From positions 372,001 to 436,000 of the forward strand of contig NZ_RHQN01000001.1 of the NCBI RefSeq assembly GCF_003935425.1: a stretch of DNA of 64,000 bases. The letters run 5' to 3'. The notes beneath the pieces are model-generated. The model had not been told where the DNA came from and made no database searches. It worked only from the letters and a program-made list of their open reading frames with translations. The position numbers and the translations under genes are program-made. Position 1 is the stretch's first letter. Every line of letters starts with the position of its first letter. This document shows positions 17,127-26,357 of the stretch, piece after piece. This DNA is from Pseudomonas sp. v388 (lineage in GTDB: Bacteria > Pseudomonadota > Gammaproteobacteria > Pseudomonadales > Pseudomonadaceae).

Positions 17127-17939
17127 TCAGGTCAGTTCGAGCCAGATCGGCGCGTGATCGGACGGTTTTTCCATGGCGCGCAGGTCGTAATCCACGCCGG
17201 CAGCCTTGATTCTGGGTTGCAGACCGGTGGAGGCCATGATCAGGTCGATACGCAGGCCGCGCTTGGGTTGATCCTCGAAACCACGGCTGCGGTAGTCGAA
17301 CCAGCTGAAACGGTCGACCACTTCCGGGTGCAGGTGCCGGAAGCTGTCCACCAGCCCCCAGTTCTTGAGGCGCTCCATCCACTCCCGCTCTTCGGGCAGG
17401 AAGCTGCATTTGCCGGTTTTCAGCCAGCGCTTGGCGTTGTCGGGGCCAATGCCGATATCGCTGTCCTGGGGTGAAATGTTCACGTCGCCCATGACGATCA
17501 GTGGCTGGTCGTTGCTGAACCGGGTTTCCAGCAAGGCCTGCAGGTCGCTGTAGAAGCGCTGTTTGGCCGGAAACTTGGTGGGATGGTCCCGGCTTTCCCC
17601 TTGCGGGAAGTAGCCGTTCATGATGGTGATTGGCTGGCCGTCGGCATCGGCGTAAGTGCCCCAGATGAAGCGCTTCTGGGATTCTTCGTCATCGCTGTCG
17701 AACCCCTTGTGCAACGCCAGGGGCATCTGCCGCGACAGCAAGGCCACGCCGTAATGACCTTTCTGACCGTGAAAATGAACGTGGTAGCCCAGGGCCTCGA
17801 TTTCGGCCTGGGGGAACTGATCGTCCGAGACTTTGGTTTCCTGCAGTCCGATCACGTCCGGCTGATATTTGTCGATCAGCGCCGCCAGCTGATGCGGCCG
17901 GGCACGCAGACCGTTGATGTTGAACGAGATGATTTTCAT
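17127..17939 (-). CDS. xthA: Exodeoxyribonuclease III
   Basis: This 270-residue AP endonuclease/3' exonuclease belongs to the ExoIII family and repairs abasic sites. Catalytic motifs are visible in order: [20 protein letters not shown] (Glu), [24 protein letters not shown] (Asp/Asn), the [10 protein letters not shown] segment and the terminal [10 protein letters not shown] (Asp-His). The length matches E. coli XthA. The ATG at 17937-17939 (MKIISFN) is the family start; AGGA lies about 10 bases upstream. It is divergent from the GNAT gene at 18165. Confidence 0.95.
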   Translation of the reverse strand: MKIISFNINGLRARPHQLAALIDKYQPDVIGLQETKVSDDQFPQAEIEALGYHVHFHGQKGHYGVALLSRQMPLALHKGFDSDDEESQKRFIWGTYADADGQPITIMNGYFPQGESRDHPTKFPAKQRFYSDLQALLETRFSNDQPLIVMGDVNISPQDSDIGIGPDNAKRWLKTGKCSFLPEEREWMERLKNWGLVDSFRHLHPEVVDRFSWFDYRSRGFEDQPKRGLRIDLIMASTGLQPRIKAAGVDYDLRAMEKPSDHAPIWLELT

Positions 17940-18164
17940 GAAGCGGCAATCCTGAAACAAAGCAAAACGCGATGCTAGCCGACATGCCCGGTTACAGCCA
18001 GTGCACATTCGCCATCGTCATTGGACTGCTACGCTGGAAACGGGGCGCCGAATGCGGTGGAACTGTCGTCACATGCCATCACTCGAAACCTGTGCACGGT
18101 TGACGCCGTGCACTCAGGAAGCGCTGCCCAACGAGCAGTGCCATGAACGCGAGATCGAACCTCC

Positions 18165-18815
18165 ATGACCCAAACCACCGCCATCGCGGCCGAAGTTCGC
18201 CAACTGGACAGCGGTTACTCGCGGGAGACCCGTTCCCTGCTGTTTCAGGCGTATCGCCATGAACCCAGTTTCGCCTGGCTGTTCAATTCCCAGCGTTCCG
18301 GTTACGAGCATCGGGTCCGGGCCACGATTCGCGAACTGGTCAAACAGCACTTTCTACAGGATCTGCCGGCCTTGGGGCTGTTCATCGACGACCGAATGGT
18401 CGCCGTCGCACTGATCGCGCCGCCGCAACGCCGCCTGGGCATCACGGAAAGCTGGGCGTGGCGGCTGCGCATGGTCATGAGCACCGGCCTGAGCTGCACC
18501 CGACGCTACCTGGAATACTACAACTCGGTGCTGGCCTGCCTGCCCACCAATGCGGTTCACGTGCTGCCATTGCTGGGCGTGCTTCCGGAATTCCAGGGTC
18601 ATCATCTGGGCGAGCAGCTGCTTGAAGCGCTGCATGAATGGTGTGCGGTGGATGAGCATTCGGCAGGCGTCGTGCTCGACACGGGAAACCCCCACTATCT
18701 GGAGTTCTACAAACGACAGGGCTATGAGGAAATCGGCGAGGTGGCTGTAGGGCCTGTCCTGGAGCATGTGTTTTTCCATCCCAACCCTCAGGCTGTACAG
18801 CCGATCATGGCGTAA
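18165..18815 (+). CDS. GNAT-family N-acetyltransferase
   Basis: This 216-residue protein has the acetyl-CoA-binding core LLGVLPEFQGHHLGEQLLEALH (Q/RxxGxG/A motif) around residue 145-165 and the later NPHYLEFYKRQGYEEIGE, the normal order of GNAT motifs A and B. The acceptor is unknown. No partner gene is evident; tamA starts 68 bases downstream and may share the transcript. The start is ATG at 18165; the Shine-Dalgarno is weak. Confidence 0.82.
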   Translation: MTQTTAIAAEVRQLDSGYSRETRSLLFQAYRHEPSFAWLFNSQRSGYEHRVRATIRELVKQHFLQDLPALGLFIDDRMVAVALIAPPQRRLGITESWAWRLRMVMSTGLSCTRRYLEYYNSVLACLPTNAVHVLPLLGVLPEFQGHHLGEQLLEALHEWCAVDEHSAGVVLDTGNPHYLEFYKRQGYEEIGEVAVGPVLEHVFFHPNPQAVQPIMA

Positions 18816-18882
18816 GGGTTTGAAAAATCGAGCCTTTGGCATGTTTCAGCAGCATGCTTTGATCGTGTTAGCATCCACGCCC

Positions 18883-20610
18883 ATGAAGGTTTTCCAAGTT
18901 GTGAGCAGTAGCGCGCTGGTGTTGTCACTCAGTGCAACGGCCCTGGCCGAACCCCGTCTGGACGTAAGAGTCGACCCCGCGAACTCGGCCTTGAAAGCCA
19001 ATGTCGAGGGTTATGTCGGTAGCCTGGGCGAGCGTGACGCCCAGGCGTTGCGGCAGTTCAGCCTGGGCGCCGAGGAGCAGGCGCAGAAGGCCGCCCAGGC
19101 GCTGGGCTATTATCAGGCGCAGGTCGACAGCGAGGTGGTCGACGGCCGTGATCCGCTGCTGGTGGTCAAGATCCGGCCCGGCGAGCCGGTGCGCTTGCGC
19201 ACGGTGACCGTGCGCATCGATGGGCCGGCGGCCTCGATGAAAGCCTTCAAGGTGCCCAAGAGCGATGCGCTCAAACCGGGCGCCGCGCTCAACCACGGTC
19301 ATTACGAGGACGCCAAGAGCCTGATCCAGAATCAGGCGTCCCGTTATGGATTCTTCAGCGGCCGCTTTACCCGTCAGCGTCTGGCGGTGGACCCGCGCGC
19401 CGGGGTCGCCGACATCGAACTGATCTACGACAGCGGCCCGCGCTATACGCTGGGGCAGGTGGCATTCAGCGGCGACACCCCCTTCGACGAAGACCTGCTC
19501 AGGCGCATGGTGCCGTTCAAGGAGAACACACCGTATGACTCCGAACTGATCGCCGAGCTGAACCAGGCCATGCAGGCCAGCGGTTATTTCGAAAGCATCC
19601 GGGTCGACGCAGCACCTACCGCCGCCGTGGGGCAGGTGATCCCGGTCAATGTCCAGTTGCATACCCGCAAGCCTCGCACCATGGGCCTGGGCCTGGGCTT
19701 TTCCACCGACGTGGGGCCGCGTGGCAAAGCCAACTGGACCCGGCACTGGGTCAACCCGCAAGGCCATAGCTGGGGACTGGAGTCGGAACTTTCCGCACCG
19801 CGTCAGAACGTCGGAATCTGGTACGACGTGCCCCTCGATCCGCCGTTGACCGACAAGCTGCGCTACGCCGGTGGTTATCAGTACGAAGAAATCGCCGGCA
19901 CCGACAGCCTGAGCAAGCTGCTGACTGTCGGACCTGAATGGCACAGCCGTCTGCCCAGCGGTTGGGAACGGGTGATCTCCCTCAAATGGCAGCGTGAAGA
20001 GTACCGCTTGGGCGACGACTCGGGGCTGAGCACGCTGCTCATGCCCGGCATCAGCTATTCCTATTTACGTAGCGACAATCGCATCGACCCGCAAAATGGC
20101 TATCGCTTGCAGTTCGAAACCCAGGTCGCGGCCGAAGGCGCGCTGTCGGATGCCAACCTGCTGCGCGGCGATGCGCTGGTGAAAGGTTTGACGACCTTTG
20201 CCCAGAACCATCGACTGCTGGGTCGACTTCAAGTCGGCGGCAACTTTACCAACGGCTACAGCTCGATCCCGCCGTCGCTGCGCTTCTTCGCCGGCGGTGA
20301 CCAGAGTGTCCGCGGCTACGATTACCAGACGCTTTCACCGACCAATTCCGACGGTGACCGCATCGGCGGCCGCTACATGGTGGCCGGTAGTGTCGAGTAC
20401 CAGTACTCGGTGGCCGAGAAATGGCGCGTAGCGACCTTCGTCGATCAGGGCAACTCGTTCAACAGCCTGGACCTGCCCAGCCTCAAGACCGGTGTCGGCA
20501 TCGGTGTGCGCTGGGTCTCACCGGTCGGCCCGTTGCGTCTGGACCTGGCACACCCCCTCGACGGCGACGGCGGTGTGCGCCTGCACTTTTCCATGGGGCC
20601 TGAACTGTGA
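18883..20610 (+). CDS. tamA: TamA, outer-membrane Omp85-family translocation subunit
   Basis: This 575-residue protein has a signal peptide (SATALA) followed by POTRA domains (about 25-265) and a C-terminal 16-strand Omp85 barrel with the conserved FFAGGDQSVRGYDYQTLSP loop (the RGY element) and RLDLAHPL near the end. TamA works with TamB in assembly of outer-membrane proteins such as autotransporters and in phospholipid transport. The window encodes an autotransporter at 46346. The tamB GTG overlaps its stop. The ATG at 18883 is used; an in-frame ATG at 18841 would place extra residues before the signal peptide. Confidence 0.92.
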   Translation: MKVFQVVSSSALVLSLSATALAEPRLDVRVDPANSALKANVEGYVGSLGERDAQALRQFSLGAEEQAQKAAQALGYYQAQVDSEVVDGRDPLLVVKIRPGEPVRLRTVTVRIDGPAASMKAFKVPKSDALKPGAALNHGHYEDAKSLIQNQASRYGFFSGRFTRQRLAVDPRAGVADIELIYDSGPRYTLGQVAFSGDTPFDEDLLRRMVPFKENTPYDSELIAELNQAMQASGYFESIRVDAAPTAAVGQVIPVNVQLHTRKPRTMGLGLGFSTDVGPRGKANWTRHWVNPQGHSWGLESELSAPRQNVGIWYDVPLDPPLTDKLRYAGGYQYEEIAGTDSLSKLLTVGPEWHSRLPSGWERVISLKWQREEYRLGDDSGLSTLLMPGISYSYLRSDNRIDPQNGYRLQFETQVAAEGALSDANLLRGDALVKGLTTFAQNHRLLGRLQVGGNFTNGYSSIPPSLRFFAGGDQSVRGYDYQTLSPTNSDGDRIGGRYMVAGSVEYQYSVAEKWRVATFVDQGNSFNSLDLPSLKTGVGIGVRWVSPVGPLRLDLAHPLDGDGGVRLHFSMGPEL

Positions 20611-23600
20611 ACCGCTTGAAGCTCAAACGTGGCGCGCTCTGGACCCTGGCCGGCCTGGCCGCACTGTTGCTGGTGCTCGTCGCCGGCGTGGTGCTGATCT
20701 TCGGTACCCACGCCGGCAGCCGCTGGGCGCTGGGTCTGGTGCCGGGCGTACAGGTCGAACGGTTTGCCGGGCGTCTGGGCGGGAAATGGAGCGCTGATCG
20801 GGTCGTCTGGCAGCAAGGCCTCGACCGGGCAGAACTAGACGCGGCGGTGTTCGACTGGTCGCCGGGCTGTCTGTTGAAAATGACGCTGTGCATCAATCAG
20901 CTCCACGCAGGCCAGGTCCGCCTGGTGTTTCCACCCGGCGATCAGCCGGCCAGCCAAGGGCCGCTGGTCCTGCCGGATCTGCGACTGCCGCTCAAGCTGC
21001 AACTCCAGGACATTCAGATAGGCAGCCTGCAACTGGACGGTGTCGAGCAGCTTCGCGACCTGACGCTGGACGCGCACTGGACCGCCGAGGGCTTGCGGAT
21101 CGACAAGGCGCATCTGCAACGCGACGAGCTGATCCTCGACCTCGCCGGTCTACTCCAGCCGGTCGGCAACTGGCCGCTGACCGCCAACGGCCAGCTGCAA
21201 CTGCCCGCTCAGGACAATCAAGCCTGGACACTGGCGCTGGATATTCAGGGCGAGCTGCTGGAAACCCTGAAGTTGAAGGCTGACAGCAGCGGCTACCTGC
21301 ACGGGCAGTTGTCCGGCGAGCTGCGGCCCCTGGCGGATAATCTGCCGGCGACCGTGACCCTGACCTCCGAGCGCTTCAAACCCAGTGCCGGGTTACCAGA
21401 CACCTTGCAGCTGGAAAATCTGGTGCTCAACGCCACAGGCGATCTCGCCGCCGGCTACCAGATCCACGGCACGTCCAGCCTGCCTGCTGAGCAAGGGCCG
21501 ATTGCTTTGGCGCTGAAAGGCCGGGTCGATGCCAATGGCGCGGACATCGCCGCGCTCGATCTGACCGCCAACGAGCGGCAGCGACTGGCGCTGACCGGCA
21601 CCCTGGACTGGAAAACCGCTTTCAAGGCCGACGCCGGCATCGACTGGCAGGACTTTCCGTGGCAGCGGCTGTATCCGGTGACCAGCGAGCCATCCGTTAC
21701 GCTGCGCGCCTTCAACGGCGAAGTCTCGTTCACCGACGGTCAGTACCTGGGACACTTCAATGGCAAGCTCGACGGTCCCGCCGGAGCGTTCAGCATTACC
21801 AGCCCGTTCAGCGGCGACCTGCAAAGCGTTTACCTGCCCCAACTGGAACTGGTTGCAGGGCAGGGCAAGGCCAGCGGCCACCTCAACCTGCAATTTGCCG
21901 ACGGCATCGGCTGGGACACGGCACTGCAGCTAAGCGCACTCGATCCGTCCTACTGGGTCGCCGAGTTGCCCGGCACCCTGGCCGGTCCCCTGCACAGCAA
22001 AGGCCAACTGCGCAATGAGCGCTTGCAGCTCAACGCCGATCTGGACCTCAAGGGTCGGCTGCGCGGGCAGCCGGCGGTGATCAAGACCACCGCCGACGGC
22101 GCCGGTGGCAAATGGAACCTCACTGAGCTGAATGTCCGCCTGGGCGATAACCGCATTCAGGGCAAAGGCAGTTTGCAGCAGCAACTGACAGGGCAATTGG
22201 ATCTCGACCTGCCGCGTCTCGCGCAGTTATGGCCGCGCCTGCAGGGGCGGGTCAAAGGCCGTCTGGACCTGGCCGGAACACTTCAGGCGCCGCAAGGGCA
22301 ACTGGCGTTACAAGGCAGTCAGCTGGCGCTGGAAGCCAATCGCTTGCAAAGCCTGAATCTGTCGGCCCGGGTCGATCAGGCCCAGCGCGGCACGCTCTCG
22401 TTGACCGGTTCAGGCATTCAGACCGGCGATACCCAACTGGGCACACTCAGTGTCGACGGCCAGGGCACGCTCAAGGCCCAGCAACTCAAGCTGGATCTCA
22501 AGGGTCCGACGTTGAATCTGGCGCTGGCCCTGGACGGAACCCTGGACAAGGGCGACTGGCGCGGCCGACTGGCCGCAGGCAACGTGCAGGCCGGTGGTCA
22601 GGACTGGCGGCTGCAAGGCCCGGCCAGGCTGGAATACCTGGCAAACGGCCGTCTCGATTTTGGCGCTCATTGCTGGGTGTCCGGCGCCGCGAGCCTGTGC
22701 GGCGAGGATCAGCGGCTGATGCCCGAACCTCGCTTGCGCTACCACCTCAAGCACTTCCCGCTGGACAGCCTCGCACAATGGCTGCCCAAAGACCTGATGT
22801 GGAAGGGCGCGCTCAATGCCGATCTGCGCCTGGATGTACCGGCAGCCGGGCCGTCCGGGCAGATTTCCGTGGACGCCAGCGGCGGCGTGCTGCGCATCCG
22901 TGACGACAAGGACCAATGGCTGGACTTTCCCTACCAGGCACTAAAGCTCGACAGCACGCTGACTCCCAAGCGCATCGACACGCGCCTGGACTTCGACGGG
23001 GCAAGACTCGGCCGTTTGCTGGTCAATGCACGCATCGATCCGTTGACCAGGGACAAGGCCCTGACCGGCGATTTCAATCTGGCCGGACTGGACATTTCCG
23101 TGGCGCGGCCCTTCGCGCCGATGGTGCAAAAGCTCACCGGGCGCCTGAACGGCAACGGACGACTGTCCGGCGGTTTGCTGGCACCTCAGGTCAACGGCAG
23201 CGTCATCCTGGACGGCGGCGAAGTCTCCGGCCCGGAACTGCCGATGGAACTGCGGGATCTCAAGCTGCAGGCGCTGATTGCGGGTGAGAGCGTGCAGATC
23301 AAGGGCGGCTGGAAGAGTGGCGCGGCAGGCCGGGGTTCCTTGACCGGGCAAGTCAGCTGGGCGCAGGCGCTGCTGGTCGACCTGAATCTCAAGGGCTCGC
23401 AGTTACCGATCACGGTCGAGCCCTACGCGGCGGTGGAAGCGGCACCGGACCTGAAAATCAGCCTGCAGGGCGAGCGCCTGGCGGTGTCCGGCAAGGTGCG
23501 GATTCCCAAGGGGGCGATCACCGTTCGGGAGCTGCCGCCCTCGACGGTCAAGGTCTCCGAAGACACGGTGATCGTCGGTCAACAGACCGACGAGGGCGAG

Positions 23601-24299
23601 GCGCCCATGGCCGTGGGCATGGACATCGACGTCGAGGTGGGTGAAGAGCGTCTGGCCTTCACCGGTTTTGGCCTGACGGCCAACCTGGCCGGGCATTTCC
23701 ACATTGGCGACAACCTCGACACCCGGGGTGAGCTGAATCTCAAGGACGGGCGTTACCGCGCCTATGGCCAGCGCCTGACCATCCGCCGGGCACGCCTGCT
23801 GTTCGCCGGCCCCATTTCACAGCCTTATCTGGACATCGAAGCCATCCGCCAGACCGACGACGTGATCGCCGGTATCCGTTTGAGCGGCAGCGCCGAGCAA
23901 CCGACCACCCAGGTGTTTTCCGAGCCAGCAATGAGTCAGGAACAGGCGCTGTCGTACCTGGTGATGGGGCGTCCGCTGGGCGAATCCGGCGAGGATACCA
24001 ACGTCGTCGCCCAGGCGGCCCTGGCGCTGGGCGTTGCGGGCAGCGCCTCGACCACCGGCAAGCTGGCCGACAACCTGGGCATCAAGGATTTTGAACTGGA
24101 CACCTCCGGTACCGGTGACAAGACCAATGTGGTGGCCAGCGGCAAGATCACCGACAAGCTCAGCTTGCGTTATGGGGTAGGGGTCTTCGAGCCTGCCAAT
24201 ACCATCGCCCTGCGCTATCTGCTGAGCAAGCGGGTGTACCTGGAAGCGGCGAGCGGGATTGCCAGCTCGCTGGATATTTTCTACAAGCGCGATTTCTGA
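20607..24299 (+). CDS. tamB: TamB, inner-membrane-anchored translocation/transport protein
   Basis: This 1230-residue protein has one N-terminal membrane anchor (WTLAGLAALLLVLVAGVVLI), a long repetitive beta-rich region spanning the periplasm and the conserved C-terminal DUF490 domain (from about 880; YRAYGQRLTIRRARLLFAG, SYLVMGRPLGESGEDTN), ending in the aromatic KRDF typical of TamB. TamA/TamB bridge the two membranes. The start is GTG within GTGA overlapping the tamA stop, so translation is coupled. The length and the C-terminal domain make the assignment firm. Confidence 0.93.
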   Translation: MNRLKLKRGALWTLAGLAALLLVLVAGVVLIFGTHAGSRWALGLVPGVQVERFAGRLGGKWSADRVVWQQGLDRAELDAAVFDWSPGCLLKMTLCINQLHAGQVRLVFPPGDQPASQGPLVLPDLRLPLKLQLQDIQIGSLQLDGVEQLRDLTLDAHWTAEGLRIDKAHLQRDELILDLAGLLQPVGNWPLTANGQLQLPAQDNQAWTLALDIQGELLETLKLKADSSGYLHGQLSGELRPLADNLPATVTLTSERFKPSAGLPDTLQLENLVLNATGDLAAGYQIHGTSSLPAEQGPIALALKGRVDANGADIAALDLTANERQRLALTGTLDWKTAFKADAGIDWQDFPWQRLYPVTSEPSVTLRAFNGEVSFTDGQYLGHFNGKLDGPAGAFSITSPFSGDLQSVYLPQLELVAGQGKASGHLNLQFADGIGWDTALQLSALDPSYWVAELPGTLAGPLHSKGQLRNERLQLNADLDLKGRLRGQPAVIKTTADGAGGKWNLTELNVRLGDNRIQGKGSLQQQLTGQLDLDLPRLAQLWPRLQGRVKGRLDLAGTLQAPQGQLALQGSQLALEANRLQSLNLSARVDQAQRGTLSLTGSGIQTGDTQLGTLSVDGQGTLKAQQLKLDLKGPTLNLALALDGTLDKGDWRGRLAAGNVQAGGQDWRLQGPARLEYLANGRLDFGAHCWVSGAASLCGEDQRLMPEPRLRYHLKHFPLDSLAQWLPKDLMWKGALNADLRLDVPAAGPSGQISVDASGGVLRIRDDKDQWLDFPYQALKLDSTLTPKRIDTRLDFDGARLGRLLVNARIDPLTRDKALTGDFNLAGLDISVARPFAPMVQKLTGRLNGNGRLSGGLLAPQVNGSVILDGGEVSGPELPMELRDLKLQALIAGESVQIKGGWKSGAAGRGSLTGQVSWAQALLVDLNLKGSQLPITVEPYAAVEAAPDLKISLQGERLAVSGKVRIPKGAITVRELPPSTVKVSEDTVIVGQQTDEGEAPMAVGMDIDVEVGEERLAFTGFGLTANLAGHFHIGDNLDTRGELNLKDGRYRAYGQRLTIRRARLLFAGPISQPYLDIEAIRQTDDVIAGIRLSGSAEQPTTQVFSEPAMSQEQALSYLVMGRPLGESGEDTNVVAQAALALGVAGSASTTGKLADNLGIKDFELDTSGTGDKTNVVASGKITDKLSLRYGVGVFEPANTIALRYLLSKRVYLEAASGIASSLDIFYKRDF

Positions 24300-24397
24300 T
24301 GCTCGAACGAGGCGATTTCGGCAGCCTGCGGTAGGTTACCGGTCGCTTTCATGGTTAACTTCCGATTCTTCTCTCTCTTATAAAAGGACTTGGTTTC

Positions 24398-24898
24398 ATG
24401 GCTCAAGTGACTCTCAAAGGCGGCCCCGTTCAAATCGACGGCGAACTGCCGAAAACCGGTAGCGCAGCACCGGCTTTCACACTGGTAGGCGCCGGCCTGG
24501 CTGATGTCTCGCTGGCAGACCTTGCCGGCAAGCGCAAGGTGCTCAACATCTTCCCAAGCGTCGATACCCCAACCTGCGCCACCTCGGTGCGCAAGTTCAA
24601 CGCCCAGGCCAACGACATCGACAACGCTGTAGTGCTGTGCATTTCCGCTGACCTGCCGTTCGCCCAGGCGCGCTTCTGCGGTTCCGAAGGTCTGGAAAAC
24701 GTACAGAACCTGTCGGCTTTCCGCAGTGCCGATTTCGCCCGCAACTACGGTGTTGCCATTGCTGATGGTCCGCTCAAGGGCCTTACCGCCCGTGCCGTCG
24801 TGGTACTGGACGAGAACGACAACGTTCTGCACAGCGAGCTGGTCTCGGAGATCGCCCAGGAGCCGGACTACGACGCGGCCCTGGCCGTTCTGAAGTAA
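24398..24898 (+). CDS. tpx: Thiol peroxidase
   Basis: This 166-residue atypical 2-Cys peroxiredoxin reduces lipid and other peroxides with thioredoxin. The peroxidatic Cys60 lies in [10 protein letters not shown] and the resolving Cys94 in ARFCGSEG, the Tpx spacing. Conserved segments are [16 protein letters not shown] and FPSVDTPTC. An AAAGGACTT sequence precedes the ATG. It is followed by a strong terminator, so it is monocistronic or the end of a transcript. Confidence 0.96.
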   Translation: MAQVTLKGGPVQIDGELPKTGSAAPAFTLVGAGLADVSLADLAGKRKVLNIFPSVDTPTCATSVRKFNAQANDIDNAVVLCISADLPFAQARFCGSEGLENVQNLSAFRSADFARNYGVAIADGPLKGLTARAVVVLDENDNVLHSELVSEIAQEPDYDAALAVLK

Positions 24899-24916
24899 GA
24901 ACCGCTGGTGTGACAA

Positions 24917-24946
24917 CGGCCTGAACTCGTTCAGGCCGCTTTTTTT
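24917..24946 (+). terminator. Terminator after tpx
   Basis: CGGCCTGAA (24917-24925) pairs with TTCAGGCCG (24930-24938), loop CTCG, followed by a C and seven T residues. Confidence 0.92.
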
Positions 24947-25052
24947 CTGCTGCCTCAACCGTTTAACGAAAGTAAGCGCTTGGTAAAGGCGCTTTGCTTG
25001 TCATGCATCTGTGCTTATTGTTCAGCCTTCTGAACAAGCCCCACACCCCGTA

Positions 25053-26357
25053 ATGGTTGATTTATTCATGCAATCGTCTGGCCCCCGTAATTCTCGTCGC
25101 TGGTTGATCAGTCTTTTGGTCCTGTTGGCTATCGTCTGCCTGTGCTGGTGGCTCTGGCCCTCGTCGGCTGCCCAGAAGGGCGCGTCGTCCAGTGGCCAGG
25201 CGCGGGCGGGCGGCCCGGTACGACCAGGCTTCGGCGGTTCGGCCGCGGCCGTGCCAGTGCGCGTGGCGCCGGTGACCCAGGGCGACTTCCCGATCTACTA
25301 CAAGGCGTTGGGCACGGTCACCGCGACCAACACGATCAATGTGCGCAGCCGCGTGGCGGGGGAGCTGGTCAAGCTGCATTTCCAGGAAGGCCAGATGGTC
25401 AAGGCCGGTGACCTGCTTGCCGAAATCGACCCGCGCAGCTACGAGGTTGCCCTGCAACAGGCCCAGGGCACCCTGGCGACCAATCAGGCGCTGCTCAAGA
25501 ATGCCCAACTCGACGTGCAGCGCTACCGCGGCCTGTTCGCCGAGGACAGCATCGCCAAGCAGACCCTGGACACCGCTGAATCGCTGGTCAACCAGTACCA
25601 GGGCACGATCAAATCCAATCAGGCGGCCGTGGCGGAAGCCAGGCTGAACCTGGAGTTCACCCGCATTCGCGCCCCGATTGCCGGACGCGTCGGCCTCAAG
25701 CAGCTGGACGTCGGTAACCTGGTAGCCGCCAACGACACCACAGCACTGGTGGTGATTACCCAGACGCAACCGATCTCGGTCAATTTCACCCTGCCGGAGA
25801 AAGACCTGTCCGCCGTGCTGACCCGTTACCGTACCGGCGACAAACTGCCGGTCGAAGCCTGGGACCGGGGCGATGTGCAGATGCAGGCGACCGGTGTACT
25901 GGCCAGTCTCGACAACCAGATCGATGTCGCCACCGGCACCCTGAAATTCAAGGCGCGCTTCGAAAACCGCGATGAAGTCCTGTTTCCCAATCAGTTCGTC
26001 AATGTCCGCCTGCGCGCCGATACGCTGCGCCAGGCAGTACTGGTGCCTACCGCGGCCGTGCAGTTCGGCACCAACGGCACCTTCGTGTACGTGCTGGACG
26101 GCGACAAGAAAGTGAAGATCAACCTGCTCAAGACCGGGCCGAGCGACGAGCAATCGACGGTCATTACCGAAGGGCTTGCCGCCGGCGCCCGCGTGGTGCT
26201 GGAAGGCACCGACCGACTGCGCGATGGCGCGGAGGTCGAGGTGGTCAGCGACAGCAAGGATGTGCCGGCAGGTCCGGGTCAGCAGCTTCAGGGCGCGCCG
26301 GCCAAGGCCACCGATAAGTCGGCCATGGTCGACAAGGCGGAAAAGACTCGCGTATGA
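25053..26357 (+). CDS. muxA: RND efflux periplasmic adaptor MuxA (MdtA-like)
   Basis: This 434-residue membrane fusion protein has an N-terminal membrane anchor ([18 protein letters not shown]) and the adaptor domains in order: lipoyl/hairpin ([31 protein letters not shown]), the barrel with [14 protein letters not shown], and a C-terminal region. With MuxB and MuxC it forms a tripartite pump. The start is uncertain: ATG at 25053 (MVDLF) is used, ATG at 25068 (MQSSG) and GTG at 25011 are alternatives, and none has a convincing Shine-Dalgarno. The muxB ATG overlaps its stop. Confidence 0.9.
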   Translation: MVDLFMQSSGPRNSRRWLISLLVLLAIVCLCWWLWPSSAAQKGASSSGQARAGGPVRPGFGGSAAAVPVRVAPVTQGDFPIYYKALGTVTATNTINVRSRVAGELVKLHFQEGQMVKAGDLLAEIDPRSYEVALQQAQGTLATNQALLKNAQLDVQRYRGLFAEDSIAKQTLDTAESLVNQYQGTIKSNQAAVAEARLNLEFTRIRAPIAGRVGLKQLDVGNLVAANDTTALVVITQTQPISVNFTLPEKDLSAVLTRYRTGDKLPVEAWDRGDVQMQATGVLASLDNQIDVATGTLKFKARFENRDEVLFPNQFVNVRLRADTLRQAVLVPTAAVQFGTNGTFVYVLDGDKKVKINLLKTGPSDEQSTVITEGLAAGARVVLEGTDRLRDGAEVEVVSDSKDVPAGPGQQLQGAPAKATDKSAMVDKAEKTRV